From NCBI GenBank assembly GCA_902788505.1, contig CADAKH010000004.1, positions 1 through 64,000 of the forward strand: a DNA stretch of 64,000 nt, read 5' to 3'. Positions within the stretch are counted from its first letter, which is position 1. Every line of letters begins with the position of its first letter. The notes beneath the pieces are model-generated. The model saw nothing but the letters and a program-made list of their open reading frames with translations, ran no database searches and was not told the DNA's origin. The position numbers and the translations under genes are program-made. The DNA is from Oscillospiraceae bacterium. GTDB taxonomy: Bacteria; Bacillota; Clostridia; Saccharofermentanales; Saccharofermentanaceae. Of the stretch, positions 1-8,243 are shown one piece after another.

Positions 1-1
1 G

Positions 2-547
2 TTCTATGTTAACTATCGTTGGCTTGGTGGTACTCTCACAAACTTCGTAACAATCAAGAAGAGAGTTGCAAGACTCGAAGAGCTCCGCAGAATGGAAGCA
101 GACGGTTCTTTTGAACTCAGAACAAAGAAGGAAGTTGCTAAGCTTAAGCTTGAGATGACAAAGCTCGACCAGAACCTTGGTGGTATCGTAGGTATGGTTA
201 AGCTTCCTGCAGCTCTTTTCATTGTTGATACAAAGAAGGAGCACAATGCAGTTGCAGAGGCTAAGAGACTTAATATCCCGATCGTTGCTATTGTTGATAC
301 AAACTGCGATCCTGATGAAGTTGATTATGTAATCCCCGGTAACGATGACGCTATCCGTGCAGTTAAGCTCATCACAGCTAAGATGGCTGATGCAGTTATC
401 GAAGCTCATCAGGGTGAGGATGCTACTTCTGAAGGTATGGATCTTGATTCCGTTGAGGCTAAAGCTGCTACAGCAGAGGTTGCTGAAGAGCAGGCTGCTG
501 AGGCTTCAGAAGACAAGTCCATCGAAGAGATCGCTTCTGAGTCTTAA
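2..547 (+). CDS. rpsB: 30S ribosomal protein S2 (5' end cut by the window)
   Basis: Small-subunit ribosomal protein S2, which sits between the head and body of the 30S subunit and is needed for S1 binding. The reading frame is open from base 2. The first visible residues include [10 protein letters not shown], a hallmark S2 motif, and the middle holds a conserved stretch around [20 protein letters not shown]. The N-terminal part lies outside the window. The C-terminal tail of about 35 residues is Ala/Glu-rich and low in complexity, as in many clostridial S2 proteins. tsf follows after 37 bases, the classic rpsB-tsf operon. Confidence 0.97.
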   Translation, partial: FYVNYRWLGGTLTNFVTIKKRVARLEELRRMEADGSFELRTKKEVAKLKLEMTKLDQNLGGIVGMVKLPAALFIVDTKKEHNAVAEAKRLNIPIVAIVDTNCDPDEVDYVIPGNDDAIRAVKLITAKMADAVIEAHQGEDATSEGMDLDSVEAKAATAEVAEEQAAEASEDKSIEEIASES

Positions 548-584
548 TTAATATCTTTAACTAAAATCGAAAAGGAGAATACAT

Positions 585-1523
585 ATGGCAGTTACAGCAC
601 AACAGGTAAAAGAACTTCGTGATCTTACAGATTGCGGCATTATGGACTGCAAGAAGGCACTTATCGAGTGCGATGGTGATATCGAGAAGGCTAAGGCTTG
701 GCTTCGTGAGAAGGGTATGGCTAAGGCTGAGAAGAAGTCTGCCAGAATCGCTGCAGAAGGTGCAGTTGTTTCAAAGATCGCTGATGACAAGAAGTCCGGT
801 GTTCTCGTTGAGATCAACATCGAGACAGACTTTGCTGCTAACACAGATAAGTTCAAGGCTTTCACAGATACTGTTGCAACACACATTCTCACAAAGAAGC
901 CTGCAAACATGGAAGAGCTTATGGCTCAGACACTTTATAACGACGAGTCCAAGACAGTTGAGATCTTCCAGAAGGAAGCTATCGCTGATATCGGAGAGAA
1001 TACTTCCATCAGAAGATTCGTTATTTATGAGGTTGAGGGTAACGGCGCTGTTGCTTCTTACATCCACATGGGCGGTAAGGTAGGCGTTTTCGTAGAAATT
1101 GCTACAGATGATGATTCTGTTATCAACAAGCCTGAGTTCGCTGATTTCGCTAAGAACATCGGCATGCAGGTTGCTTCCATGAGACCTAACTGGGTTACTG
1201 AGGATGAGGTTCCTCAGGCTGAGCTCGATAAGGAAGTTGACATCATCAAGAATAAGGCTCTCGAAGAGGGTAAGCCTGAGAAGATCGTTATGGAGAGAAT
1301 CGTTCCGGGTCAGATCAAGAACTTCTACAAGCTCAACTGTCTCGTTGATCAGGAATTCTTCAGAGATGATGATCTTACAATCGCTCAGTACATCGATCAG
1401 TCAATCAAGGCTATCGGTGCTAATGTTTCCGTAGTACGTTTCACACGTTTCGGACTTGGCGAAGGTATCGAGAAGAAAGTTGACGATTTCGCTGAGGAAG
1501 TTAGAAAGCAGGCAGGTCTTTAA
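585..1523 (+). CDS. tsf: Elongation factor Ts
   Basis: Guanine-nucleotide exchange factor for EF-Tu, cytosolic. The start ATG is preceded by AAAGGAG. The N-terminal UBA-like domain shows VKELRDLTDCGIMDCKKAL (residues about 9-27), the canonical EF-Ts signature, followed by KAWLREKG. The core dimerisation region carries the family pattern VEINIETDFAANTDKF. At 312 residues it is within the usual range. It follows rpsB directly and is closed by an intrinsic terminator at 1552-1591, so pyrH probably has its own transcription start. Confidence 0.97.
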   Translation: MAVTAQQVKELRDLTDCGIMDCKKALIECDGDIEKAKAWLREKGMAKAEKKSARIAAEGAVVSKIADDKKSGVLVEINIETDFAANTDKFKAFTDTVATHILTKKPANMEELMAQTLYNDESKTVEIFQKEAIADIGENTSIRRFVIYEVEGNGAVASYIHMGGKVGVFVEIATDDDSVINKPEFADFAKNIGMQVASMRPNWVTEDEVPQAELDKEVDIIKNKALEEGKPEKIVMERIVPGQIKNFYKLNCLVDQEFFRDDDLTIAQYIDQSIKAIGANVSVVRFTRFGLGEGIEKKVDDFAEEVRKQAGL

Positions 1524-1551
1524 TAGATCTTTTTAATCCGCTTGATTTTAC

Positions 1552-1591
1552 AGGGCTGTTCCTATATGGGGCAGCCCTTTATAATTTTTTT
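1552..1591 (+). terminator. Rho-independent terminator after tsf
   Basis: GGGCTG (1553-1558) pairs with CAGCCC (1572-1577) across a 13-base loop, with extra A-T pairing at the base and a T-rich run (1583-1591). It lies 29 bases past the tsf stop and separates rpsB-tsf from pyrH. Confidence 0.8.
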
Positions 1592-1652
1592 CTTTTAATA
1601 AAGGAATATTATTGATAAAATCTAGTGAAGATAATTATTGGAGGACTAATTA

Positions 1653-2360
1653 ATGGGTGAGACAAAATATAAGCGTGTGCTCCTGAAGATTTCAGGTGAA
1701 GCACTTGCAGGTGATGCCAAGATTGGCATCAATGATGAGGTCCTTAAAGAGATTTCTGCCAATATCAAAGCCGTAGCTGATCTTGGAGTTCAGGTTGCAA
1801 TTGTTGTAGGCGGCGGTAACTTCTGGCGCGGAAGATCTTCTGAGAAGATGGACAGAGTAACTGCTGATCACATGGGAATGCTTGCTACTCTTATGAATTC
1901 GCTTGCGCTTTCCGATGCTTTGGAGCAGCAGGGTGCCATCACAAGAGTTCTTTCCGCTATTGAAGTCAGACAGATGGCTGAGCCTTATATCCGTAAGAGA
2001 GCCGTAAGACATCTCGAAAAGGGAAGAATAGTCATTTTCGCATGCGGAACAGGTAACCCTTATTTCTCAACAGATACCGGTGCTGCATTAAGAGCTACTG
2101 AGATCGGTGCGGATGTTTTCCTTAAGGCTACTATGGTTGACGGTGTATATGACAAGGATCCTGTTATTTATCCTGATGCTAAGAAGTATGACAAAGTATC
2201 TCACGATGAAGTGCTGAGACTTAACCTTAAGGTTATGGATGCCACAGCGGCTGCGCTTTGCCGTGATAACCACACAAAGATCCTTGTGTTCTCCATGAAG
2301 GATCCTGAGAATATCGTCAGGATCGCCAAGGGCGAAGAATTAGGAACAATCGTTGAATAA
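1653..2360 (+). CDS. pyrH: UMP kinase
   Basis: Hexameric bacterial UMP kinase of the amino-acid-kinase fold; it phosphorylates UMP to UDP in pyrimidine nucleotide synthesis. The 235-residue length is typical. The N-terminal KISGEAL motif (residues about 9-15) and the [11 protein letters not shown] glycine loop (about 49-59) bind phosphates, and the C-terminal half contains the TDTGAALRA and [12 protein letters not shown] motifs. A good ribosome site (GGAGGA) lies about 8 bases before the ATG. It sits between tsf and frr in the standard Firmicutes order and ends 21 bases before frr. Confidence 0.97.
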   Translation: MGETKYKRVLLKISGEALAGDAKIGINDEVLKEISANIKAVADLGVQVAIVVGGGNFWRGRSSEKMDRVTADHMGMLATLMNSLALSDALEQQGAITRVLSAIEVRQMAEPYIRKRAVRHLEKGRIVIFACGTGNPYFSTDTGAALRATEIGADVFLKATMVDGVYDKDPVIYPDAKKYDKVSHDEVLRLNLKVMDATAAALCRDNHTKILVFSMKDPENIVRIAKGEELGTIVE

Positions 2361-2381
2361 TATTTAGAGGAGGCTTTTATT

Positions 2382-2954
2382 ATGGCTATGATCGAGATCA
2401 CAAAGAAAGATTATGATGACATCGAAGCAAAAATGCAGAAGTGCATTGATAACCTTCAGGAAAACCTCAATACAATCCGTGCGGGCCGTGCAAATCCGCA
2501 TGTTTTGGACAAGATAACTGTTGATTATTATGGTGCACCTTCTCCTCTTAATGCAGTAGCAAATATTCAGGTTCCTGAAGCCAGAATGATCACACTTACA
2601 CCTTGGGATCCCAAGATGCTCAAAGAGATCGAGCATGCTATCCAGGCTTCAGATCTTGGTATCAATCCTACTAACGACGGTAAGATGATAAGACTCGTTT
2701 TCCCTATGCTTACAGAGGAAAGACGTAAGGATCTCGTTAAGCAGGTTAAGATCTATGGTGACGAGACAAAGGTCGTTATCCGTAACAACCGTCGTGATTC
2801 CATCGATAAGATGCGTGCTGCCAACAAGAAGAAGGAACTGACAGACGATCTTCTCAAGGAATTCGAAGAAAAGGTTCAGAAGATTACCGATAAGTTTACT
2901 GCAGAAGTTGATAAGGTCTGCGATGCTAAGAATAAGGAACTTATGGAAATCTGA
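2382..2954 (+). CDS. frr: Ribosome recycling factor
   Basis: RRF acts with EF-G to split post-termination ribosomes. The 190-residue protein has the expected features: the tRNA-mimic helical domain with the NLNTIRAGRANPHVLDKI segment, and the C-terminal VKQVKIYGDETKVVIRNNRR region. The start at 2382 is supported by GAGGAGG about 9 bases upstream; a second Met two codons later (2388) is a less likely start. It is tightly linked to pyrH upstream, and uppS begins 3 bases after the stop. Confidence 0.97.
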   Translation: MAMIEITKKDYDDIEAKMQKCIDNLQENLNTIRAGRANPHVLDKITVDYYGAPSPLNAVANIQVPEARMITLTPWDPKMLKEIEHAIQASDLGINPTNDGKMIRLVFPMLTEERRKDLVKQVKIYGDETKVVIRNNRRDSIDKMRAANKKKELTDDLLKEFEEKVQKITDKFTAEVDKVCDAKNKELMEI

Positions 2955-2957
2955 TAA

Positions 2958-3725
2958 ATGGCTTTACTCGGTAATAACAAAGAAAAGACTTATGATACGG
3001 GTGACCTTAAGGTCCCCGTATCTTTGGGTGTAATAATGGACGGCAACGGAAGATGGGCTACACAAAGACATCTTCCGAGATCTGCCGGACATAAGGTTGG
3101 TGCAGAGAACTTGAAAGAACTCTGCCGCAATTGCGTAAGATACGGTGTTAAGTATCTTACTGTTTATGCTTTTTCAACAGAAAACTGGGCAAGACCTCAG
3201 CCGGAAGTAGATTTCCTCATGAAGCTTTTTGTTGAGCTTTTTGATAAGTACGATGCTGAGCTTGCCGAAGAAGGAATAAGAGTAAGATTTACAGGCGACG
3301 ATTCTGAACTTCCCAAAAGAGTCAGAGATGTCTGCAAAACGGCTGAAGAGAGATCGAAAGACCGTCCAAATATGCAGCTCATAGTTGCACTTAATTATGG
3401 TGGAAGGCGCGAGATCCTCAGCAGTTGCCGTAAGATCGCAGATAAAGTTAAGGCAGGTGAGCTGGATCCAGCTGATATAACTGAGCAGATGATATCCGAT
3501 AATCTTTATCTGCCGGATGTACCAGATCCGGAACTGATCATCAGACCGAGCGGTGAGATGAGACTTTCGAATTTCCTTTTGTGGGAAAGCGCTTATTCCG
3601 AATTCTGGGTTTCTGATACTCTGTGGCCTGATTTTGGTTATGAAGACCTTACACAGGCTTTCAGAGATTTTGCTATGAGAGACAGACGCTTCGGCGGCTT
3701 GTCCAAGAAGGAAAGTAAGACCTAA
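2958..3725 (+). CDS. uppS: Undecaprenyl diphosphate synthase (cis-prenyltransferase)
   Basis: Makes C55 undecaprenyl diphosphate from farnesyl diphosphate and isopentenyl diphosphate, the lipid carrier for peptidoglycan and other wall polymers. The catalytic MDGNGRWA motif (residues about 27-34) with its Asp, the FSTENW segment and the C-terminal RPSGEMRLSNFLLW motif (about 195-208) are clear. At 255 residues it has normal family length. The gene starts 3 bases after frr and ends 1 base before the TTG start of cdsA, so these genes are very likely cotranscribed and coupled. uppP at 46606 recycles the same carrier. Confidence 0.96.
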   Translation: MALLGNNKEKTYDTGDLKVPVSLGVIMDGNGRWATQRHLPRSAGHKVGAENLKELCRNCVRYGVKYLTVYAFSTENWARPQPEVDFLMKLFVELFDKYDAELAEEGIRVRFTGDDSELPKRVRDVCKTAEERSKDRPNMQLIVALNYGGRREILSSCRKIADKVKAGELDPADITEQMISDNLYLPDVPDPELIIRPSGEMRLSNFLLWESAYSEFWVSDTLWPDFGYEDLTQAFRDFAMRDRRFGGLSKKESKT

Positions 3726-3726
3726 A

Positions 3727-4593
3727 TTGAGACAGAGAATAATCACAGGTATTATCTTCACGGTTTTGGTACTGTCTTTATTTGTACCTGCATTGTTTTG
3801 GCCGGTTACGGGAATTATCATGGCTGCGGCAATCGGTGTATTTGCCTGTATTGAGATCTACAGAGCTCTTAAACACGGAGGATACCGTCCTTCCAGAGTT
3901 CTTTTGATTATAGGCATGGTACTTGCGACACTTGTCGTTCTATGTGGTCTTTTATTCCAGCTAAATATCGAGAGCGTAATGGCTCTTTATCTGATTATCG
4001 TTTGTATGTATTCTCTTGCATGCGGTATTAATCTTCCGCTTGTAAGACCTGATGATGAGAAGTCATTTCTGAACGGTATATTTACCGGTGGAATGGTCTT
4101 TTACATTTCCTTCCCGTTGTTTTGTCTTGTAAGTGCATTACTGTTTGTCCCTAATGGCTGGTTCTATATGGTTATCGGACTCTTTGCACCGTGGGGAACT
4201 GATGTTTTCGCTTATTTCACCGGTGTTGCCATCGGAAAGCATAAGATCGTTCCGCACATTTCCCCAAAGAAGACTTGGGAAGGCTGTATCGGCGGTACGG
4301 TTTTCTGTGCACTGTCGGTACTTGTTTATTCATGCCTGGTTTTATATAGGGTAGAAGCTATTCAGATGAGTATGGTGGTATACGGGATCATAATGTTCTT
4401 CTTGGGGATCCTTATTTCCATTATGTCTCAGCTCGGTGACTGGTTCTGTTCGGTAATCAAGAGAAGAACTGGTATAAAGGACTTCGGAAATATCTTCCCG
4501 GGACACGGCGGAATGATGGACAGATTCGACAGTGCGTTCTTCACATTGCCGACAGCGCTCCTTCTAGCGATCATCGCAAACAACCTGTTCTGA
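3727..4593 (+). CDS. cdsA: Phosphatidate cytidylyltransferase
   Basis: Integral membrane enzyme making CDP-diacylglycerol from phosphatidate and CTP, the precursor of phosphatidylglycerol and cardiolipin. The 288-residue protein is mostly hydrophobic (about 7-8 membrane segments) and ends with the family signature around KDFGNIFPGHGGMMDRFDS (residues about 255-273), which holds the metal-binding Asp residues. The start is a TTG at 3727, immediately after the uppS stop, with AGGAAAG inside the uppS end as a possible ribosome site. Its product feeds the cardiolipin synthase encoded at 37070. Confidence 0.94.
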   Translation: MRQRIITGIIFTVLVLSLFVPALFWPVTGIIMAAAIGVFACIEIYRALKHGGYRPSRVLLIIGMVLATLVVLCGLLFQLNIESVMALYLIIVCMYSLACGINLPLVRPDDEKSFLNGIFTGGMVFYISFPLFCLVSALLFVPNGWFYMVIGLFAPWGTDVFAYFTGVAIGKHKIVPHISPKKTWEGCIGGTVFCALSVLVYSCLVLYRVEAIQMSMVVYGIIMFFLGILISIMSQLGDWFCSVIKRRTGIKDFGNIFPGHGGMMDRFDSAFFTLPTALLLAIIANNLF

Positions 4594-4631
4594 TTTGAAT
4601 TGCTTATCGGATTATTCTTAGGAGTTTAAAT

Positions 4632-5810
4632 ATGCGCAGATTATCAATATTGGGTTCTACGGGTTCTATCGGCAAACAGACCCTTGAAGTAGTAAGAAAA
4701 GCTCCCGGCGATTTTACGGTTGAATCTCTTACCTGCGGAAGTGATATTGATACTATTTTCGATCAGATAAAAGAGTTCAGACCAAAGGTCTGTTCTGTTG
4801 TTAATGAGTGCAAAGCCCTTGAGCTTGCATCAAGACTTAAGGCTGAAGGCATTGATATTGAAGTCCTTACAGGTGAAGAAGGCAATATCACATGTGCAAC
4901 ACTGGACAGCTGCGATACTGTTGTCGGTGCAATCGTAGGATTTGCAGGCCTGGTACCCGTATACCATGCTGTTTTAAGCGGTAAGGATATAGCCCTTGCC
5001 AATAAAGAGACTCTTGTTGCAGGCGGTGATGTTATCATGCCGCTAATAAGAGAAAAAGGAGTTGCTATGCTCCCCATCGACAGTGAGCATTCAGCGATAT
5101 GGCAGTGCCTTAAGGGTGAGAAGCGTGCTGATCTGGACAGGATCCTTATCACTGCTTCAGGCGGACCATTCAGGGGGATGGCAAGAGATCAGCTTGAAAA
5201 GGTAACTTTGCAGGATGCTCTTCATCATCCGACATGGAATATGGGAGGTAAGATCACTATCGATTCTGCAACCATGATGAACAAAGGGCTTGAGATCATA
5301 GAAGCTCACCATCTTTACGGAATCGATTGTGACAGGATAGATGTAGTTGTACATCCTCAGAGCGTTATCCATTCAATGATAAGACTTAAAGACGGATCTG
5401 TCCTGGCTCAGATGGGCAAGCCATCAATGGTTCTTCCCATTGAAGTTGCACTTTACTATCCTGACCGCGGCCCTTCAATCGTTACTGAATTCGATCCTTT
5501 TGATGCTGCTTTGTCCAAGCTCACTTTTGAGCCTTGCGATACTGAGGTTTTCAGGCTGGTTAAACTGGCTTACGAAGCCGGTAAAAAGGGAGGATTGATC
5601 CCTACTGTCATGAATGCGGCAAATGAGTCAGCAGTAAGAGCTTATCTTGCCGGAAAGATAGGGTTCCTCGATATTGAGAAGACTGTATTCGAGACAGTCG
5701 AGAGAATGGAATCTGAAGTCAGCAGATGTGATCTTACGATCGATTCAATATGCCGTACTGATAAAGATGCCAGGATATATGCAGATGAATTAATAGACGG
5801 AAAGAAGTAA
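4632..5810 (+). CDS. dxr: 1-deoxy-D-xylulose 5-phosphate reductoisomerase
   Basis: First committed step of the MEP isoprenoid pathway: NADPH-dependent conversion of DXP to MEP. The N-terminal GSTGSIGKQTL motif (residues about 8-18) binds NADPH. The ANKETLVAGG, DSEHSAIWQ and MMNKGLEIIEAHHLY motifs carry the metal and substrate contacts. At 392 residues it is full length. It precedes rseP by 2 bases and shares an operon with ispG, another MEP enzyme, and with uppS, which uses the pathway's product. This is a common Firmicutes arrangement. Confidence 0.97.
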   Translation: MRRLSILGSTGSIGKQTLEVVRKAPGDFTVESLTCGSDIDTIFDQIKEFRPKVCSVVNECKALELASRLKAEGIDIEVLTGEEGNITCATLDSCDTVVGAIVGFAGLVPVYHAVLSGKDIALANKETLVAGGDVIMPLIREKGVAMLPIDSEHSAIWQCLKGEKRADLDRILITASGGPFRGMARDQLEKVTLQDALHHPTWNMGGKITIDSATMMNKGLEIIEAHHLYGIDCDRIDVVVHPQSVIHSMIRLKDGSVLAQMGKPSMVLPIEVALYYPDRGPSIVTEFDPFDAALSKLTFEPCDTEVFRLVKLAYEAGKKGGLIPTVMNAANESAVRAYLAGKIGFLDIEKTVFETVERMESEVSRCDLTIDSICRTDKDARIYADELIDGKK

Positions 5811-5812
5811 TA

Positions 5813-7162
5813 ATGAGTATTGTCAGAAGTATTATCTTTGTTATCTTAATGCTCGGAGTTCTTGCTTCACTTCATGAGCTTGCGCATTTCTGGGTAGCAA
5901 AACTGCTTAAGATTAAAGTTTATGAAGTCTCGCTCTTTGTCGGTCCGAAGCTTCTTTCATGGAAACGGAAAGACGTTAATTTCTCTATAAGACTTATTCC
6001 TGTCGGAGCGTACGTCAGATTCAATGAAGTTGACGAAGAAGGTTATATCGTTGACGGTGATAACCCGAGTCTTCTTGCAAATCAGCCGAGATTCAAGAGA
6101 CTGCTTGTTGCGCTTGCCGGTCCTTTCATGAATTTAATACTTGGTATACTTATCTTTATGATCATGTTCTTTGTAATGGGTTATCAGAGTACAAGGATCA
6201 ATGTTCCTGTTGAAGGTGCCCAGACCGGAGTTGTTGCATCTGAATATACACCAGGAGATTCAATAAAGGCTGTAAACGGAGTAAGAGTTTATACTTCTTT
6301 TGATCTTGTTTTTGAATTGGATAATGACGATCCCGGCGAAGTAATGACGTTGACTTTGAAATCACAGGAAACCGGTAAAGAGTATGATCTTGAGCTTACT
6401 CCTGAGTTTTACAGAAGACCTATGCTTCAGATATATGTCAGACACGATGATGTTCATACCGAGTACGACGGGTGGTATGTTGATTCTGTTGATGAAGAAC
6501 AGAATAATGGCAATCCCGTACTTCAGAGTGGCGATTACGTAATGAAGATCAACGGCAAGTCTGTATCTGATCCTGATTTTGATGAATACCTGTTTAATAT
6601 GGAAGAACAGGAGTATCTGGATGTTACATATATCAGAGATGGCAAAGAGGAAGTGGTTAAGATCGCTCCTGTATATGTGGATTATGTTTCGACCAGAGGA
6701 ATAAGACTGATTTCATATAAGATAGACTCTCCGGCTAATTTTGTGTCGGCGTTAGGTTATGCGGCCAAAATGCCGGCTTCGATCGTAAATATTACTTTCA
6801 GAGGTATAAAACAGATTATCTCCGGTAAGGAAAAAGCTTATAATTTGTTATCGGGTCCCATAGGAATTACAACTATGGTCAATGATGTAGTCAAGGAAGA
6901 GGAAGATACGGTAGCAGAAAAGCTCGTTACACTTGTTTTGATGAGCGCCGTCATATCTATAGCGTTGGCGTTTTCAAATCTTCTTCCGATCCCCGGCCTT
7001 GACGGTATACAGATCATCTTTATCGTTGTGGAGATGGTTATAGGACACAAGTTGTCTGAGAAGGCTGAGAACAGGCTTACGATAGTCGGATTCGTGATAA
7101 TCGTGCTGCTTCTGATACTGGCTTTTATATCGGATATACTTAGGATCATTTTCGGTTACTGA
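5813..7162 (+). CDS. rseP: Site-2 intramembrane zinc metalloprotease (RseP/RasP family)
   Basis: M50 protease that cleaves transmembrane helices of anti-sigma factors and spent signal peptides. The HELAH zinc motif is in the first membrane helix (residues about 22-26), and the distal metal Asp is in NLLPIPGLDG near residue 395. Between them are a second membrane span (about 95-125) and a PDZ-like periplasmic region. At 449 residues it is slightly longer than the common form of about 420, with extra length in the PDZ region. The start lies 2 bases after dxr, in an operon position conserved in Firmicutes. Confidence 0.94.
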   Translation: MSIVRSIIFVILMLGVLASLHELAHFWVAKLLKIKVYEVSLFVGPKLLSWKRKDVNFSIRLIPVGAYVRFNEVDEEGYIVDGDNPSLLANQPRFKRLLVALAGPFMNLILGILIFMIMFFVMGYQSTRINVPVEGAQTGVVASEYTPGDSIKAVNGVRVYTSFDLVFELDNDDPGEVMTLTLKSQETGKEYDLELTPEFYRRPMLQIYVRHDDVHTEYDGWYVDSVDEEQNNGNPVLQSGDYVMKINGKSVSDPDFDEYLFNMEEQEYLDVTYIRDGKEEVVKIAPVYVDYVSTRGIRLISYKIDSPANFVSALGYAAKMPASIVNITFRGIKQIISGKEKAYNLLSGPIGITTMVNDVVKEEEDTVAEKLVTLVLMSAVISIALAFSNLLPIPGLDGIQIIFIVVEMVIGHKLSEKAENRLTIVGFVIIVLLLILAFISDILRIIFGY

Positions 7163-7181
7163 CCGTTTCGGGAGTGTATTT

Positions 7182-8243
7182 ATGACAAAGAAAGTCTTGA
7201 TTGGTGGAGTTGAAGTCGGCGGAGGATCTTCTGTTAAGATCCAGTCTATGAATAATACTGACACAAGAGATGCCAAGGCTACTCTTGAACAGATCAGGGA
7301 ACTGGCCGATAACGGCTGCGATATTACCAGAGTGGCAATACCTGACATGAAAGCGGCTGAGAGTCTCAGAGAGATAACATCCAAATCTCCGATACCGGTT
7401 GTTGCTGACATCCATTTTGATTACAGGCTTGCTTTGGCAGCTGCAGATAACGGTGCGGCCAAGATAAGGATCAATCCGGGTAATATCGGCGGTCCAGAGA
7501 ATGTTAAGCTCGTAGCCGACAAATGTAAGGAACGCCATATTCCTATCCGTGTCGGAGTCAATTCCGGTTCTATATCCAGGGAGATCCTTGCAAAGTATGG
7601 TGAAGTTAATGCCGATGCCATGACTGAAAGTGCTTTGGGCGCGGTAAAGCTTCTTGAAGATCAGGATTTTGACGATATCGTTATTTCAATAAAGTCTTCG
7701 TCACCTAAGCTTACTATCGATACATACAGGATCCTCTCCAAGTCTTGCGATTATCCGCTTCATGTCGGTGTTACCGAAGCGGGAACTGTCAGGGAAGGTG
7801 CCATTAAATCCGCTGTCGGTATCGGTGCTCTCCTTGCCGAAGGAATTGGTGATACGATCAGAGTCTCTTTGACAGGTAATCCTGTAGATGAAGTAATCAC
7901 AGCCAAGCAGATTCTTAAAGCGCTTGATCTGCGAGACGGCGGAATTACTTTTATTTCATGTCCGACTTGCGGAAGAACACAGGTTCCACTAATAGAGCTT
8001 GCCGGACAGATAGAACAGAAGGTATCCAAACTTCCCTATAATCTCAAGGTCGCAGTAATGGGATGTGTCGTTAACGGACCCGGAGAAGCAAGAGAATGCG
8101 ACATAGGAATTGCCGGCGGTATTGATGAATTCGTTCTTTTCGAAAAGGGTGTTCCGGTTCGAAAGATTCCGGCATCAGTTGCAGTTGAAGAATTTGTAAG
8201 GGAAGTGATCAGAGTTGGAGAAGAAAAACGTAAGGCTACTTGA
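7182..8243 (+). CDS. ispG: 4-hydroxy-3-methylbut-2-en-1-yl diphosphate synthase
   Basis: [4Fe-4S] enzyme of the MEP pathway that turns MEcPP into HMBPP using a reduced ferredoxin or flavodoxin. The N-terminal TIM-barrel half shows VKIQSMNNTDTRD and ADIHFDYRLAL. The C-terminal half has the cluster ligands in CPTCGRTQ and CVVNGPGE. The 353-residue length is typical of the bacterial form without an insert. The start ATG has GGGAG upstream. The last 29 bases overlap the predicted TTG start of polC. Confidence 0.97.
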   Translation: MTKKVLIGGVEVGGGSSVKIQSMNNTDTRDAKATLEQIRELADNGCDITRVAIPDMKAAESLREITSKSPIPVVADIHFDYRLALAAADNGAAKIRINPGNIGGPENVKLVADKCKERHIPIRVGVNSGSISREILAKYGEVNADAMTESALGAVKLLEDQDFDDIVISIKSSSPKLTIDTYRILSKSCDYPLHVGVTEAGTVREGAIKSAVGIGALLAEGIGDTIRVSLTGNPVDEVITAKQILKALDLRDGGITFISCPTCGRTQVPLIELAGQIEQKVSKLPYNLKVAVMGCVVNGPGEARECDIGIAGGIDEFVLFEKGVPVRKIPASVAVEEFVREVIRVGEEKRKAT

